Source: Sphingobium sp. KCTC 72723
Lineage (GTDB): Bacteria > Pseudomonadota > Alphaproteobacteria > Sphingomonadales > Sphingomonadaceae
DNA: 64,000 bases
Assembly (NCBI RefSeq): GCF_014280435.1
Contig: NZ_CP060388.1
Location: 248,001-312,000, forward strand
Direction of reading: 5' to 3'
The notes below the pieces were generated by a model, which was given only the letters and a program-made list of their open reading frames with translations, was not told the origin of the DNA and searched no databases. Both the position numbers and the translations under genes were made by a program. Position 1 is the first letter of the stretch. Each line of letters opens with the position of its first letter. This document shows, in pieces, positions 19,985-29,374 of this stretch.

Positions 19985-21790
19985 ATGCGATTGCGGGGGA
20001 ATGTGCGCTGGACGCTAGGCAGCTTCGCGCTGGCGCTGGCGTTGCCGGTCGTGGCGCAACAGGCGCCCGAATCGCTGTTGCCGCCCGGTTTCGGCGATGC
20101 ACCCGAAGCGCCGCCGCCCGCAACCACGCGCGCCACGCCCGGCGCGCCGGCCATGCCGACTGCCCCCGCGCTCAATCCGGCGACCCCGCCTGACCTCGCC
20201 CTGTTGCCAGAGGTTGCCGACAATGCGGTGACGGAAGAACTGACGCCCGAAGAACTGGCGGCGCAAAAGGCGAAATATGACCTGCCCAAAACCGCGCGCC
20301 GCTCGCTCGACCGCATCGGACCACTGACGCCCGCGACGCGGGGCATGGAACCCAATGCCTATGGCGCACAATCGGGCAAGTTCCTGGCCGCGTTGATGCG
20401 CGAAACCCACGCGCCGATCGTGTCGCGCTGGGCCTCCATCCTGCTGCGGCGGACCTTGTTGTCGGCGGTCGATACGCCGCGCGACATTGATGGGGCGGAC
20501 TGGACGGCGGAACGCGCCTGGCTGTTGCTGCGGATGGGGGAAGCGGACAATGCGCGCCTGATGGTGCAGAGCGTCGATCCCGATCGCTATACCCCGCGCC
20601 TCTACGCCATCGCGATGCAGGCATATCTGGCCGCTGCCGATCCGGCCGGGCTGTGTCCACTGTCCGAAGGGGCGTTGCGGTTCAGCAAGGAACCGGGTTG
20701 GGACATGACGCGCGCCATCTGCCCGGCCTTGTCGGGGGATCAGGGGACGGCCAGCGGCGCACTCAATCAGGCGCAGCGGCGCGGCGTGGTGCGTGGCATC
20801 GACTATCGGCTGGCCGAAAAGGTGGTCGGCACCGGCTTTAACGCCCGTCGTTCGGTCAAGATCGAATGGGACGGGGTGGACCGGCTGACCGCCTGGCGCT
20901 TCGGCCTCGCTACCGCGCTCAATGTCGAGATACCCGCTACGCTCTATGGCACGGTCGGCGCGCATGTGCGGGCGTGGGAAGCACGCGCGCCCGCGTTGGC
21001 GGCGGTGCGCCGCCGGGAAGGCGTGGAGACAGCCGCGCGACTGGGCGTGTTTTCCAGCGCGGCGCTGGTGGGCTATTATGGCCAACTGGCCAGCGACGGC
21101 GACGCACCAGCCGAAGTGGCGGACTGGATCGAGGCGTTGCGTACCGCCAATGCCGGATCGACCGTGGGTGCGCGCATCGGCGCAATGCAGACGGTATGGA
21201 AAGACAAGACGAAGCCCGATTATGTCGGCCTGATCGCGACGGCGCGTGCCGCCGCTGCCCTGCCGGTGGCGCAGGCGGATGCGCGTGACGCGGCCAATCT
21301 GGTCGCGGCCATGCTGGCGGCGGGCTATGATCGCAATGCAGCGCGCTGGGCGCGCGCCTTCGGGCAACTGGACGGTGATGGCGCAGCGCAATTTTGGGGG
21401 CTGCTGGCGGTCGGTGCGCCCAGTCCGGTAGTGGATATCAACGAAAGCCGCGTGAGCGCTTTCATCGACGAGGCTGGCCCGGAGCGCGGGCGGATGCTGA
21501 TAGCGGCGCTGGCCGGTCTGGCGCGTCTCCCGTCCGATGAGGCTGCAACGCTGGCGCAGGATAATGGCATGGTGCTGGCCGCCAACAGCCAGTGGGCGCG
21601 CGCGATCGGCGCAGCCGCGCAGCGGGGCGAAAAGGCCACGGTCGCGCTGCTGGCTGCGGTCGGGATGCAGGGTGCGGACTGGACGCACTTGCCGCCCGCC
21701 CATCTCTACCATGTCGTGGCTGCCCTCCACCGTGTGGGGTTGGACCCCGAAGCGCGGATGATCGCGGCGGAGGCGATCAGCCGGATCTGA
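19985..21790 (+). CDS. Exported helical-repeat protein of unknown function
   Basis: The 601-residue protein has a signal peptide (through ALPVVAQQ), then a Pro/Ala-rich linker at about residues 25-70. The long remainder is Ala/Leu-rich and helical, with a periodicity like TPR or other solenoid repeats (for example LAARLMVQSVDP-type segments). I see no catalytic motif. It sits between a small membrane protein and a xerD-like gene, whose ATG overlaps its stop, so all three may be one transcript. Function unknown; a periplasmic scaffold is a guess. Confidence 0.75.
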   Translation: MRLRGNVRWTLGSFALALALPVVAQQAPESLLPPGFGDAPEAPPPATTRATPGAPAMPTAPALNPATPPDLALLPEVADNAVTEELTPEELAAQKAKYDLPKTARRSLDRIGPLTPATRGMEPNAYGAQSGKFLAALMRETHAPIVSRWASILLRRTLLSAVDTPRDIDGADWTAERAWLLLRMGEADNARLMVQSVDPDRYTPRLYAIAMQAYLAAADPAGLCPLSEGALRFSKEPGWDMTRAICPALSGDQGTASGALNQAQRRGVVRGIDYRLAEKVVGTGFNARRSVKIEWDGVDRLTAWRFGLATALNVEIPATLYGTVGAHVRAWEARAPALAAVRRREGVETAARLGVFSSAALVGYYGQLASDGDAPAEVADWIEALRTANAGSTVGARIGAMQTVWKDKTKPDYVGLIATARAAAALPVAQADARDAANLVAAMLAAGYDRNAARWARAFGQLDGDGAAQFWGLLAVGAPSPVVDINESRVSAFIDEAGPERGRMLIAALAGLARLPSDEAATLAQDNGMVLAANSQWARAIGAAAQRGEKATVALLAAVGMQGADWTHLPPAHLYHVVAALHRVGLDPEARMIAAEAISRI

Positions 21791-22722
21791 TGGTGAGTGA
21801 CGATGCTGCCCTCATCGACCGCTTTCTGGAAATGATGGCAGCGGAACGGGGCGCGGCGCGCAACACGTTGCTGGCCTATCGCGCTGATCTGAACGGCGCG
21901 GGCGCGCTGCTGGGGGGGCTTTCGACGGCGACCAGGGCGCAGTTGGGCGAGTTGGCGAGCGCATGGGCCGGTCTTGCCGCGACATCGGTGGCGCGCAAGG
22001 CTTCGGCGGTGCGGGCATTCTACGCCTTTCTGGAGGAGGAGGGGCTGCGGGCTGACAATCCTTCGGCGGCGTTACCCCGCCCGGTGACGCAGCGCTCGCT
22101 CCCCAAGATACTCTCAACCGCCGAAGTCGATTCGCTCTTTGCGTTGATTGCCGGGCGGCTGGATGTCGCCCATCCCGCACGGCTGGATCTGCGGCTCTCT
22201 GCGTTGATCGAATTGCTCTACGGGTCGGGCCTGCGCGCGAGCGAGTTGGTATCGCTGCCACGCCGGGCGCTGGCGAGTGATCGACCGTTCCTGATATTGA
22301 AGGGCAAGGGCGGGCGGGATCGGCTGGTGCCGATTTCCGATCGCGCGCGCGCGGCCGTGGCCGCTTGGCTGGCGCATGTGCCGGGGGATAGTGCCTGGTT
22401 GTTCCCTTCGGGCAAAAGCTATCTCAGCAGAATCCGCCTCTATCAACTGGTCAAGGCGCTGGCGGCGGCCGCGGGTATCGCCCCCGAACGGGTCAGCCCG
22501 CATGTGCTGCGCCACGCCTTTGCCACCCATTTGCTGGAAGGGGGAGCGGATTTGCGCGCGCTTCAATCCATGCTGGGCCATGCCGACATCGGCACGACGC
22601 AAATCTACACCCATGTCGACAGCCGCCGGCTGGTCGAACTGGTCAACAAACGCCACCCGCTGGCCACCACGTCAGCGTCCCATACGCATCGTTCCGTTGA
22701 CGACGCGCCGTCAGCACCCTAA
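21790..22722 (+). CDS. xerD: Tyrosine recombinase XerD-like
   Basis: ATG 21790 gives 310 residues. An N-terminal SAM-like core-binding domain (about residues 8-90) precedes a catalytic domain with Arg in [35 protein letters not shown] and the Tyr nucleophile in that last block. Chromosomal Xer recombinases resolve chromosome dimers at dif. Chromosomal setting next to accA and family-typical length favour the housekeeping role over a mobile-element integrase. Confidence 0.88.
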   Translation: MVSDDAALIDRFLEMMAAERGAARNTLLAYRADLNGAGALLGGLSTATRAQLGELASAWAGLAATSVARKASAVRAFYAFLEEEGLRADNPSAALPRPVTQRSLPKILSTAEVDSLFALIAGRLDVAHPARLDLRLSALIELLYGSGLRASELVSLPRRALASDRPFLILKGKGGRDRLVPISDRARAAVAAWLAHVPGDSAWLFPSGKSYLSRIRLYQLVKALAAAAGIAPERVSPHVLRHAFATHLLEGGADLRALQSMLGHADIGTTQIYTHVDSRRLVELVNKRHPLATTSASHTHRSVDDAPSAP

Positions 22723-22733
22723 CGCCTTGCGCC

Positions 22734-23678
22734 ATGGTAAGCTTTCTGGAATTTGAAAAGCCCGTCGCGGAACTGGAAGCGCGGATCGTCGAACTGCGCG
22801 CCACCGCCAGCGTGGGTGATATCAACATCGACGGCGAGATCGCGACGCTGGAACAGCGCGCGGCAAAGATGCTGTCGGACACATATGCCAAGCTGACGCC
22901 TTGGCAGAAAACGCAGGTCGCCCGCCATGCGGAACGGCCGCATTTCAAGGATTATGTCGCCGGACTGTTCGACAATTTCATGCCGTTGGCAGGCGATCGC
23001 GCCTTTGCTGACGATCAGGCGATATTGGGCGGATTTGCGACGCTGGGCGAACGGCGCGTCATGGTGATCGGCCATGAAAAGGGCGACGATACGGCCAGCC
23101 GCGTGCGTCACAATTTCGGCATGGCCAAGCCGGAGGGCTATCGCAAGGCAATCCGCCTGATGGAACTGGCGGACCGTTTCGGCCTGCCGGTCGTGACTTT
23201 GGTGGATACGTCAGGCGCATTTCCGGGCGTCCAGGCCGAAGAACGCGGCCAGGCCGAAGCCATCGCCCGATCGACCGAAGCCTGTCTCGCGCTGGGCGTG
23301 CCGATGATTGCGGCAGTCGTGGGTGAAGGCGGGTCTGGCGGCGCGATCGCGCTGGCGGCGGCGAACCGCGTGCTGATGTTCGAACATGCCATTTATTCGG
23401 TGATCTCGCCCGAAGGGTGCGCGTCGATCCTGTGGCGCACGGCCGACAAGGCCAGCGACGCGGCAACCGCGATGCAGGTGACGGCGCAGCATTTGAAGGC
23501 GCTGGGCGTAATCGATCGGATCGTGCCGGAGCCGGTTGGCGGTGCGCATCGTGACCCGGTACAGGCAATTGCCAATCTGGGCGCTGCGATCGGCGCGGAA
23601 CTGGATTCGCTCGACAGTCTTGACGCATCTGCTTTGCGCACGGACCGGGCCGATAAATTTCTCGCCATCGGTGCCTGA
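22734..23678 (+). CDS. accA: Acetyl-CoA carboxylase carboxyltransferase subunit alpha
   Basis: The 314-residue protein begins [18 protein letters not shown]. It has [44 protein letters not shown] and [12 protein letters not shown] in the crotonase-fold core. With AccD it transfers the carboxyl group from biotin to acetyl-CoA, the first committed step of fatty-acid synthesis. Confidence 0.97.
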   Translation: MVSFLEFEKPVAELEARIVELRATASVGDINIDGEIATLEQRAAKMLSDTYAKLTPWQKTQVARHAERPHFKDYVAGLFDNFMPLAGDRAFADDQAILGGFATLGERRVMVIGHEKGDDTASRVRHNFGMAKPEGYRKAIRLMELADRFGLPVVTLVDTSGAFPGVQAEERGQAEAIARSTEACLALGVPMIAAVVGEGGSGGAIALAAANRVLMFEHAIYSVISPEGCASILWRTADKASDAATAMQVTAQHLKALGVIDRIVPEPVGGAHRDPVQAIANLGAAIGAELDSLDSLDASALRTDRADKFLAIGA

Positions 23679-23748
23679 CAGGTCGCATTTGCGGGAACAG
23701 GCTGCCATGCTCATCGTTGCGTCAGGGTAATGGTGAGGGTGGAGAGAG

Positions 23749-25227
23749 ATGAACTGGAAGATTTCGCTGGCGTGCAGCGGTGCGGCTTTGGCTGCGATTG
23801 CGACGGTGCCTGTCGTCATTGGGCAGCAGCGCGCTGTCCGTACCGTGTCGTCGATCAGTGCGCAGGATAAAGCGAGCGGGGCCAAGCAGCATCCTGAATT
23901 ATTGAAGGAATTTGGCGGTGCTTATGCAGGGCCGCAGGCACGCTATGTCGAAGGGGTAGGGCGGCGCATCGCCGTCCAGTCCGGCCTGTCCAATGCGCAG
24001 GGTGACTTCACCGTCACGTTGCTCAATTCCCCCGTCAATAACGCCTTCGCCATTCCCGGCGGCTATGTCTATGTCACGCGCCAGTTGATGGCATTGATGA
24101 ATGATGAAGCCGAACTCGCCGGTGTTTTGGGCCATGAAGTCGGCCATGTCGCGGCTTTGCATGGCCAGCGGCGACAGCAGGCGGCGCAACGCAATGCCAT
24201 TGGCGGCGCGTTGCTTCAGGCGCTGAGCGGCGCTTTGCTGGGCGATTCGGGGCTGGCGGGGCTGGTGCAGAAAGGCATCGGCACGGGCAGCCAGTTGCTG
24301 ACGCTCAAATTTTCCCGCACGCAGGAATATGAAGCCGACGATCTGGGCATCCGCTATCTGGCATCGGGCGGCTATGATCCGCGTGCGTTGAGCGGGATGC
24401 TGGCATCGCTCGCGGCCCAGAGCAATCTGGACGCGCAGGTGGCGGGCAGCGCCCGGTCGATGCCCGAATGGGCCAGCACGCACCCCGATCCTGCATCACG
24501 GGTTGGCCGTGCGGCAAAGGGCGCGGCGAGCAGCGGATCGAAAAGCACCGTGCGCAACCGTGACGCTTTCCTCACGGCCGTTAATGGCGTTCTCTATGGC
24601 GATGATCCAAAGCAGGGCATTGTCGAAGGCAGCCGTTTCCGCCATCCTGACCTGCGCCTGGCGTTCACTGCACCCAGCGGGTTCGGCATGGAAAATGGCG
24701 CAGATGCAGTGTCCGTTACGGGATCGGGCGGGCAGGCGCAATTTGGCGTGGCGCCCTATTCAGGCAATCTCGCTGCCTATATCGATAATGTCTTTGCCAA
24801 ACTGGGTGGCGCCAGCGGATCAGTGCCAGCAGGTGAAGTCAGTCGCACGACGGTCAATGGCTTGCCAGCGGCATGGCGCACGGTGCGCGCCAACAGCCAG
24901 TCGGGGCCAGTCGATGCGACTGTGTTTGCCTATGATTTCGGCGGCGGGAAAGCCTATCATTTCCTGCTGCTGACTGCTGCGGGGCAGGGAGTCGGTCCCT
25001 TTGCTCCTATGGTGCAATCGGTTCAGCGCCTGTCCGCGCAAGACGCAGCGGCGATCAAGCCGCGCCGCGTGGCCGTGGTCGCGGTCAAGGCTGGCGATAC
25101 CGTCCAGTCGCTGGCGAAGCGCATGGCTTATGACAATCTGCAACTCCAACGCTTCCTGACGATTAACGCTTTGGCCGCCAATGCCAGCCTTAAACCAGGG
25201 CAAAAGGTGAAGATCGTTACCTGGTAA
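23749..25227 (+). CDS. Periplasmic M48 metalloprotease with C-terminal LysM-like domain
   Basis: The 492-residue protein has a signal segment at residues 1-26. The zinc motif HEVGH is near residue 128, with the third ligand in RTQEYEADDLG near residue 188. A C-terminal LysM-like unit (VKAGDTVQSLAKRM through LKPGQKVKIV) would hold it to peptidoglycan. It resembles the BepA/YfgC group that degrades stalled outer-membrane proteins, though the long middle and LysM end differ from E. coli BepA. GGAGAG precedes the ATG. Confidence 0.88.
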   Translation: MNWKISLACSGAALAAIATVPVVIGQQRAVRTVSSISAQDKASGAKQHPELLKEFGGAYAGPQARYVEGVGRRIAVQSGLSNAQGDFTVTLLNSPVNNAFAIPGGYVYVTRQLMALMNDEAELAGVLGHEVGHVAALHGQRRQQAAQRNAIGGALLQALSGALLGDSGLAGLVQKGIGTGSQLLTLKFSRTQEYEADDLGIRYLASGGYDPRALSGMLASLAAQSNLDAQVAGSARSMPEWASTHPDPASRVGRAAKGAASSGSKSTVRNRDAFLTAVNGVLYGDDPKQGIVEGSRFRHPDLRLAFTAPSGFGMENGADAVSVTGSGGQAQFGVAPYSGNLAAYIDNVFAKLGGASGSVPAGEVSRTTVNGLPAAWRTVRANSQSGPVDATVFAYDFGGGKAYHFLLLTAAGQGVGPFAPMVQSVQRLSAQDAAAIKPRRVAVVAVKAGDTVQSLAKRMAYDNLQLQRFLTINALAANASLKPGQKVKIVTW

Positions 25228-25240
25228 TACGCGATAAACG

Positions 25241-25276
25241 AAAAGGGGCGGCGGACATGATGTCCACCGCCCCCTT
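25241..25276. terminator. Bidirectional terminator between the M48 protease and the Flp gene
   Basis: GGGGCGG-C-GGACAT (25245-25258) pairs with ATGTCC-A-CCGCCCC (25260-25273) with one mismatch. A-tract on the left and T-containing flank on the right let it serve both convergent genes. Confidence 0.7.
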
Positions 25277-25296
25277 CATTCGACAATCGTCTGGGC

Positions 25297-25458
25297 TTAC
25301 TTGAGGTTGCCCGAAACGTTGTTGAAGGTGCTGCCGAGCTTCGTGCCCAGGCTGGTCATGGCGCCGATGGCGGCAACGGCGATCAAAGCAGCGATCAGGC
25401 CGTATTCGATGGCGGTCGCGCCCTTTTCGTTCTTCAGCATCTTACGGATGAACTGCAT
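25297..25458 (-). CDS. Flp/Fap-type IVb pilin subunit
   Basis: The start is ATG 25458, with AGGAG about 7 bases before it; the longer frame to 25575 lacks such a site. The 53-residue product is MQFIRKMLKNEKGATAIEYG followed by a hydrophobic helix. The Gly-Ala cut site followed by ATAIEYGLI is typical of Flp pilins processed by a TadV/CpaA prepilin peptidase. It would be the fibre subunit of a tight-adherence pilus. No tad/cpa assembly gene is in the window, so these are probably unlinked to the machinery. Confidence 0.9.
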   Translation of the reverse strand: MQFIRKMLKNEKGATAIEYGLIAALIAVAAIGAMTSLGTKLGSTFNNVSGNLK

Positions 25459-25597
25459 GTTGTGTCTCCTTGACTTGAAACTATGTTTAACTACCCGGCC
25501 GCCCCCGCGTTCGATTAGGTGGTCAGCGAGAATTGGATTAGACGAGGTCGGTTGAGAAACTCTTAATGCCAGCAACCAACCTGTCAGATATTGATGG

Positions 25598-25783
25598 TTA
25601 ATGCGCCGTTACTTCATTGGCGACGTTACCCCACATGCCAGTGGTCTTATCAGCCACGTTGGTCAGCGCCGTGATCATGGCCAGAACGACCATGGCAAGG
25701 ATGAGGCCATATTCGACAGCCGTCGCGCCTCGTTCGCATCGCGTAAGCCCCAGGCGGGTAAAAAAGTCGATAAGCCCGCGCAT
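25598..25783 (-). CDS. Second Flp-type pilin-like protein
   Basis: The 61-residue frame has RCERGATAVEYGLILAMVVLA, the same processing motif and N-terminal helix as the neighbouring Flp gene, but a longer leader (MRGLIDFFTRLGLT) and a different tail. The two are transcribed in the same direction with about 140 bases between them. It may be a minor or variant pilin. Confidence 0.82.
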   Translation of the reverse strand: MRGLIDFFTRLGLTRCERGATAVEYGLILAMVVLAMITALTNVADKTTGMWGNVANEVTAH

Positions 25784-25864
25784 CGGATCCCCAGTTCGCT
25801 ACAGACAGTCCCCGACCGACATGTAAAAGAGCCACGGTTAACAAAGCCCTTTCATAGGACGGAT

Positions 25865-26272
25865 ATGGTGTCTTTTTCTCCCCTGCTGGTCGTCGCGGCC
25901 GCTTTGATCGACGCTGACGGCCGCGTTCTGTTGCAGCAGCGCCCGCCGGGAAGGGCGATGGCGGACCTGTGGGAATTCCCCGGTGGCAAGGTAGAGCCGG
26001 GCGAAACCCCCGAAGCGGCGCTGATCCGCGAACTGGAAGAGGAGTTGGGCATCGCAACCCATGCCAGTTGTCTGGCACCTGCGGCCTTTGCCAGCGAACC
26101 GCTGGGCGACCGGCATCTGCTGCTACTGCTTTATGTCTGCCGCAAATGGCAGGGGGTGCCGGAAGCGCGCCATGCAACGGCGCTTAAATGGGCGCGGCCT
26201 GCGCAGATGTATGCGCTCGACATGCCGCCTGCGGACTTGCCGCTGATCGGAATATTGGAAGCATTATTGTAG
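25865..26272 (+). CDS. mutT: 8-oxo-dGTP diphosphatase MutT
   Basis: ATG 25865 gives 135 residues; the longer upstream frame overlaps the pilin gene on the other strand. The complete Nudix box GGKVEPGETPEAALIREL-EEELG lies at about residues 38-60. MutT hydrolyses oxidised dGTP so that it is not put into DNA. A Nudix hydrolase of other specificity cannot be excluded, but size and the FPGGKVE context favour MutT. Confidence 0.88.
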   Translation: MVSFSPLLVVAAALIDADGRVLLQQRPPGRAMADLWEFPGGKVEPGETPEAALIRELEEELGIATHASCLAPAAFASEPLGDRHLLLLLYVCRKWQGVPEARHATALKWARPAQMYALDMPPADLPLIGILEALL

Positions 26273-26277
26273 GAGAG

Positions 26278-26303
26278 AGGCGGGCCATTTTGGCGGCCCG
26301 CCT
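26278..26303. terminator. Hairpin between convergent mutT and bfr
   Basis: AGGCGGGCC (26278-26286) pairs perfectly with GGCCCGCCT (26295-26303) around an 8-base loop, exactly between the two stops. There is no T-run, so termination would be weak or need Rho. Confidence 0.5.
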
Positions 26304-26312
26304 GCACCAGGC

Positions 26313-26792
26313 TCAGCTTTCGGCTGGCTTGCTCTGCAACTGGATATAATTCTGGATGCCCATGCGCTCGATCATTTCGAACTGGGTTTCCAGCGTATCG
26401 ACATGTTCCTCCTCGCTTTCGAGGATATATTGGAACAGGTCGCGGCTGACATAGTCGCGGATCGATTCGCAGTAGGCGATGGCGTCGCGCAGGACGGGCA
26501 GGGCTTCATATTCCAGCTCAAGGTCGGACTTGAGGATTTCCTCTACCGTCTCGCCGATCTTGAGGCGGCCGAGCAGCTGGAAATTGGGCAGGCCGTCGAG
26601 GAACAGGATGCGTTCCGCGACCTTGTCGGCATGTTTCATCTCGTCGATCGATTCGGAATATTCGAACTTGGCGAGCTTTTCGATGCCCCAGTGATTGAGC
26701 ATCCGATAATGCAGGAAATATTGATTGATCGCGGTCAGCTCATTCCTGAGCACCTCGTTCAGATAGTCGATGACCTTCGGGTCGCCCTTCAT
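26313..26792 (-). CDS. bfr: Bacterioferritin
   Basis: The 159-residue protein begins [20 protein letters not shown]. Ferroxidase ligands are visible in the four helices ([24 protein letters not shown], and the EEEHVDTLE helix), and the Met of DEMKHAD is the expected heme ligand between subunits. It forms a 24-subunit iron-storage shell. bfd lies directly upstream on the same strand. Confidence 0.97.
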   Translation of the reverse strand: MKGDPKVIDYLNEVLRNELTAINQYFLHYRMLNHWGIEKLAKFEYSESIDEMKHADKVAERILFLDGLPNFQLLGRLKIGETVEEILKSDLELEYEALPVLRDAIAYCESIRDYVSRDLFQYILESEEEHVDTLETQFEMIERMGIQNYIQLQSKPAES

Positions 26793-26941
26793 GGCTTATG
26801 CTCCGGCTGATAGAATAGACTGCCGGACTATAGAGCGACTGCGCGCTGCTGTTAAGCGTAAAACCCTTGGAATTCCGCCATTTTTTAGGCCGCTATTGCG
26901 TCAAGTTCGCGCTGGGACGGTGCGGATGACTTGCAATGTAA

Positions 26942-27112
26942 TCAGGCGGAAGCGCGTTCGGCGGCAATGATGGTGCGGGCAAAGGGGACGCACTGACCAC
27001 ATTTGGGTCGACGGCCAAAGCGGGCATAGGCACTGCACGGCGTATCGGCGCCGTCGCGCACGGCTTCCTTCAAGTCTTTTTCACGAATGGCATTGCAGAC
27101 ACACACGACCAT
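26942..27112 (-). CDS. bfd: Bacterioferritin-associated ferredoxin
   Basis: ATG 27112 is preceded by AGGAGA and gives 56 residues. MVVCVCNAIREKDLKEAV at the start and RPKCGQCVPFAR near the end carry the four cysteines of the BFD-like [2Fe-2S] fold. Bfd binds bacterioferritin and passes electrons to release stored iron, which suits its place just before bfr. Confidence 0.94.
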   Translation of the reverse strand: MVVCVCNAIREKDLKEAVRDGADTPCSAYARFGRRPKCGQCVPFARTIIAAERASA

Positions 27113-27171
27113 CGAAGCGCTCTCCTGTATGATGGAGAGATAGCGCGTATGATAATGGGTCGCAATAGTAA

Positions 27172-28410
27172 TCAGCTGCTTTTGCGAATCTTTTGCGGTT
27201 TGCCCTGGTACAGGCTCCGCCAGACCCATTCCGCCGGACCCATCGCGAAACGATTCGTCCAGAGCGGCGACCAGAGCAGCATCATGGCCCAGGCCGGCAG
27301 CACGAACAGCGGCAGCAAGGCCGGGCGGACATGGGCGAACAGGCCCAATCCCCAGCCATAGAAGATCGTCGTCATGATCAGGCTGGTAGCCAGATAATTG
27401 CTGAGCGTCAGTCGTCCGACCGCCCCGATTCGCGCCATCAGCCTGTGGTCGCGATGGCGCACGATTAGCCACAGGATCAGCGCGGCCCAGCCGACCGCCA
27501 GCGGTATGCGGAAGGGGAAGGACCAGGCGAGCGCAGTGCCGAAGGCGGGCAGCGGCGCAAAGTCGCTGGCGATGACCCAGCCCGCCAGCGCCGCCATGGG
27601 CAGCAGGCCGATCAGGAAGCAATGGCGGGCGGTGCGCCAATATTGGTCTGCGGGCCATTTGCCGGTCAGGAAGCCAAGTTTCAACATCGCCATGCCCAGC
27701 AGCATGAAGCCTAATGTATCGAAGCCGGTGAATAGGAAACCCCACAGCCATTCGCCGGGGAAATGCCCCAGCTTATGTTGCAGGATCATGCCGAAGCCGC
27801 TGCGGTAGGTCGCGATTTCCGCGCGGATGGCGGGGCTGGCCGGATCGGTCATGGAGGTCATGAAGGTTGTGAAGCCCTCACGCGTCGCAGCGCTGGCACC
27901 GGGCGCGGTGGCGGCATGGCTCCAGGCGTAGACGGTAGAGATGAAACCGGTGGCGAGCAGGAAATGGAGCAGGAACAGCAGGAAGGCAGTCTTGATCAAG
28001 GCCATCGGTTCCTGCCGGACGAAGGCGAGGGCAAAGAGGCTGAGGACTGCGTAGATCATCAATATGTCGCCCCACCACAGCAGCAGATAATGGGCGATGC
28101 CAATGGCGAACAGCCAGCCTGCGCGGACCATCTGCGCCCGTTTGCCATCGCGTCCGGCCATTTCCTCCCGGTCGATCAGCAGCAGCATCGATGCACCAAA
28201 CAGCATGGCGAACAAAGCGCGCATCTTGCCATCGAACAGCAACAGGCTGCTGAGCCAGAAGGCGATGTCGCCCGGTGCCAGCGTTCCCGATGCGGCGGGG
28301 TTGAAATAGGCCGACTGGGGCAGGGCGAAGGCCGTGATGTTCATCCACAAGATACCCATCACCGCGCATCCGCGCAGCACGTCCATGGCGGGGATGCGGG
28401 GGGCGGTCAT
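27172..28410 (-). CDS. DUF418 family membrane protein
   Basis: I start at ATG 28410 (MTAPRIPAMDVLRGCAVMGI), giving 412 residues; the frame upstream to 28860 is a shadow of the methyltransferase. The N-terminal D-LRG motif, RALFAMLFGASMLLL and the C-terminal RLTLSNYLATSLIMTTIFYG block fit DUF418. About ten membrane helices are visible. Members of this group are related to acyltransferase-type membrane proteins, but the function is not known. Confidence 0.85.
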   Translation of the reverse strand: MTAPRIPAMDVLRGCAVMGILWMNITAFALPQSAYFNPAASGTLAPGDIAFWLSSLLLFDGKMRALFAMLFGASMLLLIDREEMAGRDGKRAQMVRAGWLFAIGIAHYLLLWWGDILMIYAVLSLFALAFVRQEPMALIKTAFLLFLLHFLLATGFISTVYAWSHAATAPGASAATREGFTTFMTSMTDPASPAIRAEIATYRSGFGMILQHKLGHFPGEWLWGFLFTGFDTLGFMLLGMAMLKLGFLTGKWPADQYWRTARHCFLIGLLPMAALAGWVIASDFAPLPAFGTALAWSFPFRIPLAVGWAALILWLIVRHRDHRLMARIGAVGRLTLSNYLATSLIMTTIFYGWGLGLFAHVRPALLPLFVLPAWAMMLLWSPLWTNRFAMGPAEWVWRSLYQGKPQKIRKSS

Positions 28411-28475
28411 GGGCGAGTGGTCCTTATGATGTCGATACTGGCCAAGCGGCTGCTGCTCTGCCAAGGGCGGTAGCC

Positions 28476-29249
28476 ATGAACGGCCCCCGCAAGCAACGGA
28501 TAAGCGATGCGTTCGGCGCAGCGGCCGCGCATTATGACGATCATGCCGGGCCGCAACGCTTTGCCGCCGGGCTGGTCGCGGATCTGGCGCAGCGGCAGCG
28601 ACCCGATGGCGTGGCGCGCATCCTGGAGATTGGTTGTGGCACAGGATTGCTGACGCGGGACGTTCAGGCGCGCTGGCCCGGCGCGGGAATGGTGGTGACG
28701 GACCTGTCGCCGGGGATGTTGGAGAAGGCGGCGTCGGGCGGGCTGGTCGGCGCGACCTTCCTGACCATGGATGGTGAAGCGCCGCTGTTTGAAGGGCCTT
28801 TGTTTGACCTGATCTTGTCCAGCCTGGCATTCCAGTGGTTCGACGATCTGGCGGGCGCAATTGCGCGGTTGGCGGGGCTGTTGCGGCCGGGCGGCAGCCT
28901 GATTTTCTCCACTATGGGGCAGGGCAGCTTTGCGCGCTGGCGCGCGGCGCATGGCGCGTGTGGGCTGGTCGCGGGGGTGCCGGATTATCCTGCGCTGGAC
29001 GATGTGCGGGCGATGCTGGCGGGCTATGACGACGCCTTTGTGTTCGATGAGGATTGCCCGCTGGCCTGTGGCGGCGCGCGCGGGTTGATCGCGCATCTAC
29101 GCGGCATTGGCGCTGTGGTGCCGGATGCCGGGCGAGCGCCGTTGCCGCCGGGGGCGTTGCGCCGGGTGATGGCGGCGTTCGACGCGGACGGCGGCGAGGA
29201 TGGCTATCAGCTGTTGTTCGGGCGCGTCACGCGGGCGGAACTTCGCTAA
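28476..29249 (+). CDS. SAM-dependent methyltransferase, BioC-like
   Basis: The 257-residue protein begins MNGPRKQRISDAFGAAAAHYD. The SAM-binding ILEIGCGTGLLT (about residue 48) and LILSSLAFQWFDDLAGAI motifs match malonyl-ACP O-methyltransferases (BioC), which start biotin synthesis by masking malonyl-ACP. No other bio gene is nearby, so the exact role is inferred from sequence alone. Divergent from the DUF418 gene. Confidence 0.75.
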   Translation: MNGPRKQRISDAFGAAAAHYDDHAGPQRFAAGLVADLAQRQRPDGVARILEIGCGTGLLTRDVQARWPGAGMVVTDLSPGMLEKAASGGLVGATFLTMDGEAPLFEGPLFDLILSSLAFQWFDDLAGAIARLAGLLRPGGSLIFSTMGQGSFARWRAAHGACGLVAGVPDYPALDDVRAMLAGYDDAFVFDEDCPLACGGARGLIAHLRGIGAVVPDAGRAPLPPGALRRVMAAFDADGGEDGYQLLFGRVTRAELR

Positions 29250-29338
29250 CTTCGTCCATAATGACCATGGCAGGTTTTGCCGATGGACGAGTCAGAAAGC
29301 ACCAGCCCAAAAATAGCAGCGGGCCGTCAAGTAGGACA

Positions 29339-29364
29339 GCCCCCGCGCTTCTGCGCGCGGGGGC
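29339..29364 (-). terminator. Terminator-like hairpin after purL
   Basis: GCCCCCGCGC (29339-29348) pairs perfectly with GCGCGGGGGC (29355-29364) around a 6-base loop, 10 bases past the purL stop. There is no clear T-tract on the minus strand. Confidence 0.5.
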
Positions 29365-29374
29365 TAAGTGGATT

